64,000 nucleotides of DNA from the NCBI GenBank assembly GCA_964372095.1, contig CAYJPV010000003.1:62001-126000 (forward strand). The letters are read 5' to 3'. Positions 16,617-25,765 of the stretch are shown one piece after another. The notes under the pieces were generated by a model. It was given only the letters and a program-made list of their open reading frames with translations, was not told where the DNA came from and searched no databases. The number at the start of each line of letters is the position of its first letter. Positions within the stretch are counted from its first letter, which is position 1. The translations under genes were made by a program, and so were the position numbers. This DNA comes from CAYJPV01 sp964372095 (GTDB lineage Bacteria > Acidobacteriota > Vicinamibacteria > Vicinamibacterales > JAKQTR01).

Positions 16617-18754
16617 CCCCCTGGCTGATCGACCTCGCGCGCTGGACGACAACCGGCCAGGGCTGGATGCCCGTCCTCACGGCCGCCGTCCTGAAGGCCA
16701 CCGCCCTGCTCGTCGTCGCCTGGCTCACCAGCCTGCTGCTCAGGCGTCATTCGGCTGCCATGCGCCACCTGGTGTGGACCGTCGCCCTCGTGGGCAGTCT
16801 GGCGCTGCCTCTCTTGCTGCCCGTCGTGCCCCGGTGGTCGGTCCCCGTGCTGCCGCGGGACACCGCCGCCGCCCCCGCAGAGCCATCTTCACCGGCCAGC
16901 CAGCCCGCGGCGGCCACACAGCCACCCGCCGGGTCCCTCGATCGCGCCGCACCGCCGCTCGTGGCTTCGCCGCCGGCGACGTCGTCTTCCATGCCGTCTC
17001 TGACCACGTGGCTGATCCTGATCTGGGGTGGCATCGCCACAGCGCTGCTGCTCCGCCTCTTCCTGAGCATGGTGCGGCTGCGCCGCCTGGCCAGCCGACC
17101 TGCGACCGACGCGGCGTGGCTGCCGCTGGCCGAGGACCTCGCGGCGCGTATCGGGGCCGCCGAACGCGTCACCTTCGTCGAGGGGCCGTCCGACACGATG
17201 CCCATGACCTGGGGTTTCTGGCGGCCGGTCGTGCTCGTGCCGGCGGGCGCCGGCGCCTGGCCCGAACCGCGACTGCGCACCGTACTCCTTCACGAACTGG
17301 CACACGTCTCCCGCTACGACTGCCTGACGCAGACGGTGGCGGGTCTCGTCTGTGCCCTCTACTGGTTCAATCCCCTGGCCTGGATGGCCGCAAGCCGGCT
17401 GGTCGCCGAACGCGAACGCGCGTGTGACGATGCGGTGCTGGCAGCGGGTGCGGACGGGCCGGACTATGCCGAACAACTGCTCGACGTGGCGCGGGCGATG
17501 CGGCCTCACGGCGTCTTGACGTGGGCCACCGTCTCGATGGCGCGCCGCTCACAACTGGAGGGTCGCTTGTTAGCCATCCTGGATCCCGATATCCCCCGCC
17601 GCCTGTCGGCGAAAGCCGCGGCTGCCGTCTTTGCCGCATTCCTCATCATCCTGGTGCCGTCGCTGGCCGCCCTCGAACCCGGCCCCCGGGCGGCGGACGT
17701 CCTGGACGCGGCCGTTACCGCGGCTCAGACCGGCAACGAATCAACGCCTCTCGCGACAACGGCTGGCGTCGGCGGGCAGGCCGCCGCCCAGTCGGTGACG
17801 CCGCGGCCGGCCCCGCAGCCGATGCCGAAGCCCATGCCATCGCCCACGCCGACACCCGGCTCGCGCAGAGATCGTGATGACGAACCTGCGGCGCCAGTGG
17901 ACCAGAAGGTGATCGACGCCCTGACCGGAGCCCTGCAGGACACGGACGCCGAGGTGCGCGAGCACGCCGTCATGGCCCTGGGCCGCCTCCGAGACCGGCG
18001 CGCCACCGCCCCGCTCATCGCGGCTCTGGCCGACACGTCGGCGGACCTGCGCGAGAGCGCCGCCATGGCCCTCGGGCAACTCCGCGACCCGGCATCCGTG
18101 GAGCCGCTCATCGCCCTGCTCGGAGACAAGACACCGGGCGTGCGCGAACAGGTCGCCTTTGCGCTCGGTCAGGTTCGTGATCTGCGCGCCGTCGATCCGC
18201 TGATCGCCGCCATCGCCGACGCGAACGCCGACGTCCGCGAGCAGGCGGTGTTCGCGCTGGCACAACTGCGCGACAAGCGCGCCACGCCAAAGCTCGTGGG
18301 CGCCTTGTCGGACAGCAGCGCGGACGTGCGCGAGCAGGCGGCGTTCGCCTTGAGCCAATTGCGCGATCCCGCCGCCGCGCCGGCGCTCGCCGGGCTACTC
18401 ACGGACAAGGACGCGCAGGTGCGCGAGCGCGCGGCCTTCGCGCTCGGCCAGTTGCGCAGCACGGCTGCCGTGGACGGGTTGAACGCCGCCTTGAAGGATC
18501 CGTCGCCGGACGTGCAGGAGCAGGCGGCGTTCGCCTTGAGCCAGATTCGGGACCGGCGGGCCGTCGATCCGCTGATCGCGTTGCTGGGCAGCAGCGCCAC
18601 GCCCGACGCCCGGGAGCATGCCGCGTTCGCCCTGGGCCAGATTCGTGACGCACGCGCCACGGATGCGCTGATGGCCGCGATGAAGGATGCCCACGCGGAC
18701 GTGCGTAAGGCTGCGGCCTTCGCCCTGTCGCAGGTGATCGGCCGCGACGAATAG
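16613..18754 (+). CDS. blaR1: BlaR1-like M56 sensor metallopeptidase fused to HEAT repeats
   Basis: The 713-residue protein starts with BlaR1/MecR1 membrane helices and a cytoplasmic M56 zinc protease (H227-E-L-A-H231). One more helix follows near residue 345. A Pro-rich linker (about 395-425) leads not to a penicillin-binding sensor but to about nine 31-residue HEAT repeats of the form VREQAAFALGQLRD (432-710). The expected role is regulated cleavage of BlaI. The HEAT solenoid suggests the input is a protein or peptide rather than a beta-lactam, which is inference. The repeats are similar in DNA as well as protein, indicating recent internal duplication. An intrinsic terminator follows. Confidence 0.88.
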   Translation: MTPWLIDLARWTTTGQGWMPVLTAAVLKATALLVVAWLTSLLLRRHSAAMRHLVWTVALVGSLALPLLLPVVPRWSVPVLPRDTAAAPAEPSSPASQPAAATQPPAGSLDRAAPPLVASPPATSSSMPSLTTWLILIWGGIATALLLRLFLSMVRLRRLASRPATDAAWLPLAEDLAARIGAAERVTFVEGPSDTMPMTWGFWRPVVLVPAGAGAWPEPRLRTVLLHELAHVSRYDCLTQTVAGLVCALYWFNPLAWMAASRLVAERERACDDAVLAAGADGPDYAEQLLDVARAMRPHGVLTWATVSMARRSQLEGRLLAILDPDIPRRLSAKAAAAVFAAFLIILVPSLAALEPGPRAADVLDAAVTAAQTGNESTPLATTAGVGGQAAAQSVTPRPAPQPMPKPMPSPTPTPGSRRDRDDEPAAPVDQKVIDALTGALQDTDAEVREHAVMALGRLRDRRATAPLIAALADTSADLRESAAMALGQLRDPASVEPLIALLGDKTPGVREQVAFALGQVRDLRAVDPLIAAIADANADVREQAVFALAQLRDKRATPKLVGALSDSSADVREQAAFALSQLRDPAAAPALAGLLTDKDAQVRERAAFALGQLRSTAAVDGLNAALKDPSPDVQEQAAFALSQIRDRRAVDPLIALLGSSATPDAREHAAFALGQIRDARATDALMAAMKDAHADVRKAAAFALSQVIGRDE

Positions 18755-18783
18755 CGCGCAAGCGGCCCGCGGTGCAGGAGGGC

Positions 18784-18814
18784 GGGCAGGGTCCGCGCGG
18801 GCCCTGCCCGTTTT
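18784..18814 (+). terminator. Intrinsic terminator of the blaI-blaR1 operon
   Basis: A stem of GGGCAGGG/CCCTGCCC, extended by three further pairs to 11 bp with a GCGC loop, is followed by TTTT, 30 nt after the blaR1 stop. Confidence 0.75.
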
Positions 18815-18826
18815 CGTCGGCACGTA

Positions 18827-18842
18827 TGCTGGTTTTTTAGCA
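18827..18842. promoter_or_regulatory. Possible third BlaI operator
   Basis: TGCTGG-TTTT-TTAGCA has the same 6-4-6 spacing as the blaI operators, with two mismatches in one arm. It lies 44 bp before the DUF5916 gene, so that gene could belong to the BlaI regulon. Confidence 0.4.
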
Positions 18843-18885
18843 CGTTTCACCGCCGCTCCCATCTCACTCCCCGGAGAGTCTCGCC

Positions 18886-21462
18886 ATGTTGCGTGTCCTC
18901 GTGACGTTCATCTGCACGACGCTGCTCGCGGTGACAGCCGCCGGGGCGCCGCCGGCGAGGCCGCCAGTGCTGCCGCTTCGCACCGAAGATGCGCGGACCA
19001 TCGACGCCGCTCCCGTGGCCGATGCCACCGCCCTCGCCCTCGACGGCGCGCTGAACGACGCGGCGTGGGCGCAAGCCACGCCGGTGTCGGAGTTTCTGCA
19101 GCGGGATCCCAAGGAGGGCGCCGCACCGTCGCAGCGTACCGAGGTCCGGGTGCTGTACGACAGGACGTTCCTGCACGTCGCCGTGCGCGCCTTCGACACG
19201 GAACCCGATCGGATCGTCGGCATTCGCACGCGCCGCGATCTGACGTCGCCGTCCGACTGGGTGCGCGTCGTGATCGACTCGTACCACGACCGCCGCACGG
19301 CGTACGAATTCGCCGTCAACCCGGCCGGCGTCAAGCAGGACGCGTACTGGTTCGCGGACGGCAACAACGACACCGGCTGGGACGCCGTCTGGGATGTGTC
19401 GGTGTCCCGCAACGCCAACGGCTGGTCGGCCGAGTTCCGGATTCCGTTCTCCCAGTTGCGCTTCGAGCCCGGCAAGACCGACACGTTCGGGTTTGGCGTG
19501 ATCCGCGAGATCGGGCGGCTCCGCGAGATGTCGTCGTGGCCGCTCATTGCGAAGAGCCGGTCGGGCTTCGTCTCGCAGCTCGGCGACCTGCGCGGACTGA
19601 GACTCATCGGAGCTCCCAAACGCCTGGAGCTGATGCCGTACATGGTGGGCCAGACCCAGACGATGCCCGTCGAAGAGGGCGATCCGTTCCGGTCGTCGCC
19701 CAATCCCGGCGGATCACTCGGCGCCGACATCAAGTTCGCGCTGACGCCGGGGTTGACCATGACCGCCACGATTAATCCGGATTTCGGCCAGGTCGAGGCC
19801 GACCCCGCCGTGGTGAACCTCACAGCCTTCGAAACGTTCTACCAGGAACGCCGCCCGTTCTTCGTCGAGGGATCCGGGAACTTCGCGTTCGACCTCGACT
19901 GCAGCGACGGGCGGTGTACGGGCCTCTTCTACTCCCGTCGGATTGGCAGGCAGCCGCACGGCTCGGCCGATGTGCCCGATGGCGGCTTCGCGTCGGCGCC
20001 GTCCCAGACCACCATTCTGGGCGCCGCGAAGATCACCGGCCGGGCCGGTGCCTTCTCGATTGGCGGGCTCACCGCCGTCACGGCGCCCGAGGACGCCGGC
20101 ATCGCGATCGGCACCGCGCGTTCCGAACAGACCGTCGAGCCCTTCACGGCGTATACCGTGCTGCAGGCCAAGCGTGAGTTCAAGAACCAGTCGTCGCTGG
20201 GGTTCATGTTCACCAACACGGCGCGCCGCCTTGATGATGACGTGCGGTTTCTGCCGGGGAGCGCGACCACCGGCGGCGTCAGCACGGACTGGCGCCTGAA
20301 GGACCCGCGCTACGCCGTGCGGGCATACTGGGCGGGCAGCACGGTTCGCGGCGGCCGAGCGGCCATCGACGCACTCCAGCTCAGTGCCGTGCACTACTTC
20401 CAGCGGCCCGACGCTACCCACCTCAGCTACGACCCGGCGCGGACATCGATGAACGGGCACGCGGGCATGCTGAGCCTGCAGAAGATCGGGGGCCGCCGCG
20501 TCCGCTTCAGCGTCTCCGGTGACTACAAGACGCCGGGGTTCGACGTGAACGACGTCGGCTACCAGCGACGTGCTGACCAGGTCATGGAATCCGCTTGGGT
20601 GCAGATTCGGTGGGATACGCCGACGAAGCTCTACAGGCAAGTCCGGGCGAACGTCAATCAGTGGGCCGGCTGGAACATGGCCAGCGATCGGCGGTTCCTG
20701 GGCACCAATGTCAACGCCCACGTCGTGTTCACCTCGAACTGGAGCGCGGGCGGCGGGGTGACTCTCGAAGCCACCGGCCACGACGATCGCGCCACGCGCG
20801 GCGGCCCGGTCTTGACATCCAAACCCGGCGCCAACGTCTGGTACTACATCGAGTCGGACAGCCGTCAGGCGCTCAGCGGAGGCTGGTCCGGCTTTCTGTG
20901 GCGCGACAAGGAAGGCTCGTCCATCACCGGGATTCAGCCCGAACTTACGTGGCGTCCCACGTCGTTCCTGAGCCTGACAGGCGGGCTGCGGTTCGAGAAG
21001 ACGGACGAAGACTCGCAGTGGGTCGAGAACGTCGCAGAGCCGTCAACCACGCATTATGTGTTCGGCCGCCTCAGGCAGACGACAGCCGCCGTGACCGCCC
21101 GGGTCAACTACACCATTTCGCCGAACATCTCGCTGCAGCTCTACGGCGAGCCGTTCGTATCGGCGGGTGCGTACTCAAGCTTCCGCGAGCTGTCACGGCC
21201 TGGCGCCACGCCGTACGCCGCGCAATTCAGCCCCTTCGCGTACGCCGGCCATCCCGACTTCAACTACAAGTCGTTCAGAACGACCAACGTCCTGCGGTGG
21301 GAGTACAAGCCCGGCTCGGTCATCTACGTGGTCTGGCAGCAGGGCCGCGAAGACGTGGCGAGCCACGGCCGCTTCGACGGCCGGCGCGACTTCTCGCGCG
21401 TGTTCGGGCTGCCGGCCTCGAACGTGTTCCTGATCAAGGCGTCGTACTGGATCAACTTCTAG
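18886..21462 (+). CDS. DUF5916 outer-membrane protein with CBM9-like N-terminal domain
   Basis: The 858-residue protein has a signal peptide (to about residue 21), a CBM9-like beta-sandwich of about 180 residues (ALDGALNDAAWAQA ... FRIPFSQLRF) and then a long DUF5916 region that ends in a beta-barrel-like part with a terminal aromatic strand (SYWINF). It is typical of Bacteroidetes and Acidobacteriota. The role is unproven: surface binding of carbohydrate or peptide is inferred. GGAGAG precedes the ATG. It lies between the BlaR1-HEAT gene and a secreted HEAT protein, with a possible BlaI operator upstream. A heptamer repeat starts at its stop codon. Confidence 0.85.
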   Translation: MLRVLVTFICTTLLAVTAAGAPPARPPVLPLRTEDARTIDAAPVADATALALDGALNDAAWAQATPVSEFLQRDPKEGAAPSQRTEVRVLYDRTFLHVAVRAFDTEPDRIVGIRTRRDLTSPSDWVRVVIDSYHDRRTAYEFAVNPAGVKQDAYWFADGNNDTGWDAVWDVSVSRNANGWSAEFRIPFSQLRFEPGKTDTFGFGVIREIGRLREMSSWPLIAKSRSGFVSQLGDLRGLRLIGAPKRLELMPYMVGQTQTMPVEEGDPFRSSPNPGGSLGADIKFALTPGLTMTATINPDFGQVEADPAVVNLTAFETFYQERRPFFVEGSGNFAFDLDCSDGRCTGLFYSRRIGRQPHGSADVPDGGFASAPSQTTILGAAKITGRAGAFSIGGLTAVTAPEDAGIAIGTARSEQTVEPFTAYTVLQAKREFKNQSSLGFMFTNTARRLDDDVRFLPGSATTGGVSTDWRLKDPRYAVRAYWAGSTVRGGRAAIDALQLSAVHYFQRPDATHLSYDPARTSMNGHAGMLSLQKIGGRRVRFSVSGDYKTPGFDVNDVGYQRRADQVMESAWVQIRWDTPTKLYRQVRANVNQWAGWNMASDRRFLGTNVNAHVVFTSNWSAGGGVTLEATGHDDRATRGGPVLTSKPGANVWYYIESDSRQALSGGWSGFLWRDKEGSSITGIQPELTWRPTSFLSLTGGLRFEKTDEDSQWVENVAEPSTTHYVFGRLRQTTAAVTARVNYTISPNISLQLYGEPFVSAGAYSSFRELSRPGATPYAAQFSPFAYAGHPDFNYKSFRTTNVLRWEYKPGSVIYVVWQQGREDVASHGRFDGRRDFSRVFGLPASNVFLIKASYWINF

Positions 21463-21539
21463 GGGCATGGGCCATGGGACATGGGGCATGGGACATGGGG
21501 CAAGGGGCAGGGGGCAAGGGGCAAGGGGCAAGGAGACAC
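21463..21539 (+). repeat. Heptamer tandem repeat 1 (GGGCAAG/GGACATG type)
   Basis: Ten 7-bp units in unbroken register run from the base after the DUF5916 stop codon: GGGCATG, GGCCATG, GGACATG variants, then GGGCAAG copies. An eleventh, degenerate unit follows. The last units create the AAGGAG Shine-Dalgarno of the HEAT gene at 21542. Confidence 0.9.
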
Positions 21540-21541
21540 AC

Positions 21542-22606
21542 ATGACTTCACTCACACGAGTTCTGATGATCGTTGCGTGCCTGGCGGCTCCGTCCGCCAT
21601 CCACGCGCAGGGCACGGACGTCGAGGCGCTCGGCGCGCAACTGCGGTCAGCCGACGCGAGCATGCGGGCGAAGGCCGCGTGCGATCTGAAGCGGCTCGGC
21701 GGCGACGCGGCGCGGGTCATCCCCCAGCTGATCGAGACGATGGCCGATCCCACGCCAGTGCCACGCGACGTGTGCGGCGCGGGCAACTGGTCCTGGGGGA
21801 CTGACGACGGCACCACGACGCCCGGACGCGAAGCGGCCGCTGCCCTTGCGTCGGCGGGCAGCGCCGCGTTCGACCCACTCCTCAAGGCCCTGCGCGACGG
21901 ACGATGGGTGTTGCGATCGAACGCGGCGTGGGCCCTCGGCGCCCTGGACGACAGCCGGGCGGTCGACCCGCTCATGATCATGCTGCGTGACACTGAAGGC
22001 CCCGTGCGGGCGAACGCGGCGTGGGCCCTCGGCGCCCTGGACGACTCGCGGGCGGGGCTGCCGCTCATCGCCGTGCTGACTGATCGCGACGAGCGCGTGC
22101 GCGAACAGGCCGCGTGGGCCCTGGGTGCGCTCGACGATGGCCGCGCGGTGGATGCGCTGGTGACCGCACTGCGGGACGCCCAGGCGCGGGTGCGGGCGCA
22201 AGCCGCCTGGGCGCTCGGGGCCCTGGGTTCCGCCAGGGCGACGGCGGGCCTGTCGGCGGCGCTGACGGATGCAGACACCAAGGTGCGCAGGCAGGCGGCG
22301 TGGGCCCTGGGCGCCGTCGGTGATGACCGGGGCACCGCTCCCCTGGTGACAGCCCTCACCGATGCGGACCCCAGGGTGCGGAGCCAGGCCGCCTGGGCAC
22401 TCGGTGCCATCGGCTCCCGAAGCGCGGTGGACGGACTGGTTGCGGCGCTGAAGGACCAGGAGGCCAGCGTGCGTGCGCAAGCCGCGTGGGCCCTGGGCGC
22501 CATCGGTGACGGCCGCGCGTCCGACGCACTGCTGATCGCCTTGAAGGACACGGACACGAAGGTCCGCCGCCAGGCCGCATGGGCATTGAGCACTGTCGCC
22601 CGGTAA
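21542..22606 (+). CDS. Secreted HEAT-repeat protein
   Basis: The 354-residue protein has a signal peptide (MTSLTRVLMIVACLAAP ... HAQ) and at least nine HEAT repeats of about 31 residues built on QAAWALGAL(D)D-RAVD. The repeats are similar at DNA level too, a sign of recent expansion. HEAT solenoids bind proteins; no catalytic site is present. ATG 21542 is chosen because the signal peptide starts there and AAGGAG lies 6 nt upstream. The longer frame from 21467 would merely translate the heptamer repeat. It is 79 nt after DUF5916 and could be co-transcribed with it. Confidence 0.83.
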   Translation: MTSLTRVLMIVACLAAPSAIHAQGTDVEALGAQLRSADASMRAKAACDLKRLGGDAARVIPQLIETMADPTPVPRDVCGAGNWSWGTDDGTTTPGREAAAALASAGSAAFDPLLKALRDGRWVLRSNAAWALGALDDSRAVDPLMIMLRDTEGPVRANAAWALGALDDSRAGLPLIAVLTDRDERVREQAAWALGALDDGRAVDALVTALRDAQARVRAQAAWALGALGSARATAGLSAALTDADTKVRRQAAWALGAVGDDRGTAPLVTALTDADPRVRSQAAWALGAIGSRSAVDGLVAALKDQEASVRAQAAWALGAIGDGRASDALLIALKDTDTKVRRQAAWALSTVAR

Positions 22607-22689
22607 CGGCCACGCCGAGTGGTTCGAAGCCGCATTCCCCGGTCCCCGCGCCGAACCTGTAGAATTGGGGCGGCAGAGGGCCTGGCAGG

Positions 22690-23340
22690 ATGGCATCCGA
22701 ACCCTACGGCTGGATGGCGAAGTGGTACGACGCGGCCTTCGAGCCGGTGCTGGGTCACGCCCGGCGGCTGGGCCTGGACATGTACTCCCCACTGCCCGGG
22801 CAGGTCGTGCTCGACGTCGGCTGCGGCACCGGCACCCAGCTGGCGCTCTACCAAGGCCTCGGCTGCCAGCTGGCCGGCATCGACCCGGCTCCAGCCATGG
22901 TCGCACGCGCCCGAGAGAAACTGGGTTCGGCCGCTCGCATCCACTTGGGCAGCGCGACGGATATCCCGTACACGGACGCCAGCGTGCACCTCGTCCTGTT
23001 CTCGATGATGCTGCACGAACTCTCGCGCGACGCGCGCGCGGCCGTGCTCACCGAAGCCACACGCGTCCTCGCACGTGACGGCCGGATGCTCGTGCTCGAC
23101 TACCACCCGGGGCCGTTGACGTTCCCGCGCGGCTACGCGGCGAAGCCGCTCATCGTCGCGGTTGAATGGATGGCCGGCCGGGACCACTTCCGCCACTGCC
23201 GCGAGTTCCTGGGGGAAGGCGGGCTGCCGTCCGTCGCTGCTCGCCACGGGCTGCACGTCGAGGTGGCACGGGTCATCAAGGGCGGCAACTTCGGACTCTT
23301 CCTGCTGCGGCCTCGCGCGCATCTGCACCATCCCGCATAG
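22690..23340 (+). CDS. Class I SAM-dependent methyltransferase
   Basis: This 216-residue Rossmann-fold methyltransferase (Methyltransf_11 type) has motif I VLDVGCGTGT at 40-49, an acidic residue after the second strand (GIDPAPAMV) and motif IV-like VHLVLFSMMLHELS. The substrate is unknown; the compact size resembles UbiE/arsM-like small-molecule methyltransferases. A TAGAAT -10 (22660-22665) lies 24 nt before the ATG. It is a single gene followed by about 270 nt without a gene. Confidence 0.87.
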   Translation: MASEPYGWMAKWYDAAFEPVLGHARRLGLDMYSPLPGQVVLDVGCGTGTQLALYQGLGCQLAGIDPAPAMVARAREKLGSAARIHLGSATDIPYTDASVHLVLFSMMLHELSRDARAAVLTEATRVLARDGRMLVLDYHPGPLTFPRGYAAKPLIVAVEWMAGRDHFRHCREFLGEGGLPSVAARHGLHVEVARVIKGGNFGLFLLRPRAHLHHPA

Positions 23341-23397
23341 ACCGCTCGCGCCGGCGGCCCGGACTATTCGTGAGTCGGTCGAACAGTCCGCCCTGCG

Positions 23398-23440
23398 GGC
23401 TTCGACTCGGCCGATACTCGGCCTTCGCTCAGGGCTGGCC
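23398..23440. repeat. Degenerate CTTCGACTC...GCTCAGG repeat
   Basis: CTTCGACTCGGC is separated by a short insertion from CTTCGCTCAGGG. The complementary, intact form CCTGAGCGGAGTCGAAGG occurs at 47483-47500. The motif is widespread in intergenic DNA of many bacteria and behaves as a REP-like element. The same gene-free stretch also holds a 13-bp direct repeat (23491-23503, 23546-23558). Confidence 0.4.
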
Positions 23441-23609
23441 CTTGCGGCCCAGGTGTGCGGAACCGGGACGCCTCGTTCCGCAACGCCTGTCAGATTCTGA
23501 GGCACGCCCGCCTCACCGAAACCACGACAATTCGAGGAAACTGGCCAGATTCTGAGGCGGCGACGATGGCCCCTGTCTTGCTCCACTCACGGCAGAGGCG
23601 GAGTCTCTA

Positions 23610-25676
23610 ATGATGAACTACACAACCGGCCTGCCCCCCAGGAAGACCACGTCGACCGGCCGCTGGACCACAGCGGCCTACACCGTCATCGCCGGTACTG
23701 TCGTCGCCGCCCTGCTGATGGCAGGCGGTGCCTTCCAGACCGATCACGCGTGGGCACCAATCACGCCGCAGGTCGCGGCCAATGCTGGTGTGCCCACAGC
23801 GGCGCTTCCGGACCACGTCGCGCCCCCGCAAGCAGACACACACACGCCACGACACGCCAGCGAAGCGCTCCCGTTGGCTACGCCACCCGAGACCGTACCG
23901 CCGGTGGCCGGACCCGACATACTCACAGAGCCACCGCCGGCGATTCCCCGAGAGACCGTCGCCAAGCTGGATGCTCACCTCGCCAGGTGGGTCCGCGAAC
24001 GCCAGACTGAACCGGCGCCGATCATCCTCGCAACCGGGAGTCCGGATGACGCCCGCAGGCTTGCGGCGTCGCTGCAGGAGAGCAGCCGCGACGTCCGGAA
24101 CGTGCGGGCCCTTGGCCACCTCGTGGTCGCCGAGGCCACGCCAGCGGCGCTTGTCGGCATTGCCGGCTCCGGCGCCGTCACCAGGGTGTCGTCCGACGCG
24201 GAGGTGACCGCCCACACCGCAGCCGGTGACGACGACTACGAGGTTGCCAGCTTCCTGCGGGCATCCATCGGGCTGGCGGCTGCCCAGGACATCGAAGGCG
24301 CCGGCATCCGGGTGGCCATCATCGACTCGGGGGTAGCCGCGACACGCGACGTCGATCGGACACGGGTGTTCCTGGACTTCACGCGGGTGACGGAGGACGG
24401 AACGCCGCTGTCTCCGAGGTGGTTCAATCAGCCGTTCGACGATTACGGCCACGGCACGCACATCGCCGGCCTGATCTCGAACGACGGGGACTTCACCGAG
24501 GGTCTGTACCGCGGCGTCGCCCCGAAGGTCACGCTGGTCGGCCTGAAAGTCCTCGACAAGGGCGGCCGTGGCCGGACGAGCGACGTCATCCGGGCCATCC
24601 AGTACGCCACGGCCAACAACGACTGGCTGAAGATCGACATCATCAACCTGTCGCTCGGTCACCCGGTGTTCGAACCCGCGGCCACCGACCCGCTCGTGCA
24701 GGCGGTGGAAGAAGCGGTCCAGGCGGGCATCATCGTCGTCGTCTCGGCGGGCAACATCGGGCAGAATCCCGAAACCGGCGACGTCGGCTACGGCGGCATC
24801 ACCTCCCCGGGCAACGCGCCGTCGGCCATCACGGTTGGCGCCGTCAACACACGACAGACACCGTCCCTGACCGATGATGACGTGGCTCCGTTCAGTTCGC
24901 GGGGCCCCACGTGGTACGACGCCTACGCGAAACCCGACCTGGTGGCCCCCGGCACACAGATGGTGTCGGACATCAGCACCAGCAGCACGCTCTACCTGCA
25001 GAACCCGAATCTCGTCACCAGCTTCGCCCAGGGACGCCGGGTCGAACGGTACCTGCGCCTGAGCGGCACCAGCATGTCAGCCGGCGTCGTCACCGGCGTG
25101 GCCGCGCTCGTCCTGGAGGCGAACCGCCGGGCCACTGGCACGCGGGCACTGACTCCGAACGCCGTGAAAGCGATCCTGCAGTACACGGCCATCCCCGTGC
25201 TGGCCACCGACACGCTGGCGCAAGGCGCCGGCATGGTGAACGCCGACGGCGCGATCCGGCTGGCTGCCGCGATCGATCCCACGGCGGAGGTGGGGACGTC
25301 CTGGCTCACCGCGTCCGTGGACCACACGTCGGTCATCGGCACGGACTCCTACACCTGGGGCGATCGGATCGTGTGGGGCGATCGGATCGTCTGGGGCGAC
25401 CACATCGCCTACAACGACCCGGCCTGGGCACAGCGAATCGTGTGGGGCGACCGCATCGTCTGGGGTGACCGCATCGTCTGGGGCGACAGTGTCATCTGGA
25501 GTGATCCGTCCACCTGGGGAAGCCGGATCGTCTGGGGCGATACGCTGGGCATCGTCGACGGCGAGCGGATCGTGTGGGGCGACCGTATCGTCTGGGGCGA
25601 CCGTATCGTCTGGGGTGACCGTATCGTCTGGGGCGATCTCGTCTGTCGCCCCGGCGGCCCCACCGACATCTTCTGA
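23610..25676 (+). CDS. S8 (subtilisin) family serine protease with C-terminal WGD repeats
   Basis: The 688-residue protein has an N-terminal membrane or signal segment (about residues 22-42), a Pro/Thr-rich stretch and an inhibitor-like propeptide. The subtilisin domain has Asp239 (AIIDSG), His281 (HGTHIAG) and Ser488 (GTSMSAG). Residues about 583-677 hold eleven WGD units, mostly the hexapeptide RIVWGD in tandem. Such tails occur on acidobacterial S8 proteases; their function is unknown, surface anchoring or ligand binding being guesses. ATG 23610 and 23613 are both possible starts; GGCGGAG lies upstream. Confidence 0.9.
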   Translation: MMNYTTGLPPRKTTSTGRWTTAAYTVIAGTVVAALLMAGGAFQTDHAWAPITPQVAANAGVPTAALPDHVAPPQADTHTPRHASEALPLATPPETVPPVAGPDILTEPPPAIPRETVAKLDAHLARWVRERQTEPAPIILATGSPDDARRLAASLQESSRDVRNVRALGHLVVAEATPAALVGIAGSGAVTRVSSDAEVTAHTAAGDDDYEVASFLRASIGLAAAQDIEGAGIRVAIIDSGVAATRDVDRTRVFLDFTRVTEDGTPLSPRWFNQPFDDYGHGTHIAGLISNDGDFTEGLYRGVAPKVTLVGLKVLDKGGRGRTSDVIRAIQYATANNDWLKIDIINLSLGHPVFEPAATDPLVQAVEEAVQAGIIVVVSAGNIGQNPETGDVGYGGITSPGNAPSAITVGAVNTRQTPSLTDDDVAPFSSRGPTWYDAYAKPDLVAPGTQMVSDISTSSTLYLQNPNLVTSFAQGRRVERYLRLSGTSMSAGVVTGVAALVLEANRRATGTRALTPNAVKAILQYTAIPVLATDTLAQGAGMVNADGAIRLAAAIDPTAEVGTSWLTASVDHTSVIGTDSYTWGDRIVWGDRIVWGDHIAYNDPAWAQRIVWGDRIVWGDRIVWGDSVIWSDPSTWGSRIVWGDTLGIVDGERIVWGDRIVWGDRIVWGDRIVWGDLVCRPGGPTDIF
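25357..25640 (+). repeat. 18-bp in-frame repeats encoding RIVWGD
   Basis: Tandem 18-bp units (CGNATCGTNTGGGGCGAC with synonymous variation) form three blocks inside the S8 protease gene. The longest has four near-identical copies (25566-25637). It is translated, not a CRISPR array: there are no unique spacers and the frame is kept. Confidence 0.85.
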
Positions 25677-25765
25677 TCAACCGACGTGGGCCGGCGTGCA
25701 CGCGCGCGCCGACCCACGTCGCCGCTACGTTCGGCCTGCGGCATCCGGCTCACGGCTTTCGGCCG

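Noticed and set aside
25357..25640. CRISPR-like array in the S8 protease gene
   Set aside because: Units are 18 bp, in frame, adjacent without unique spacers, and encode RIVWGD.
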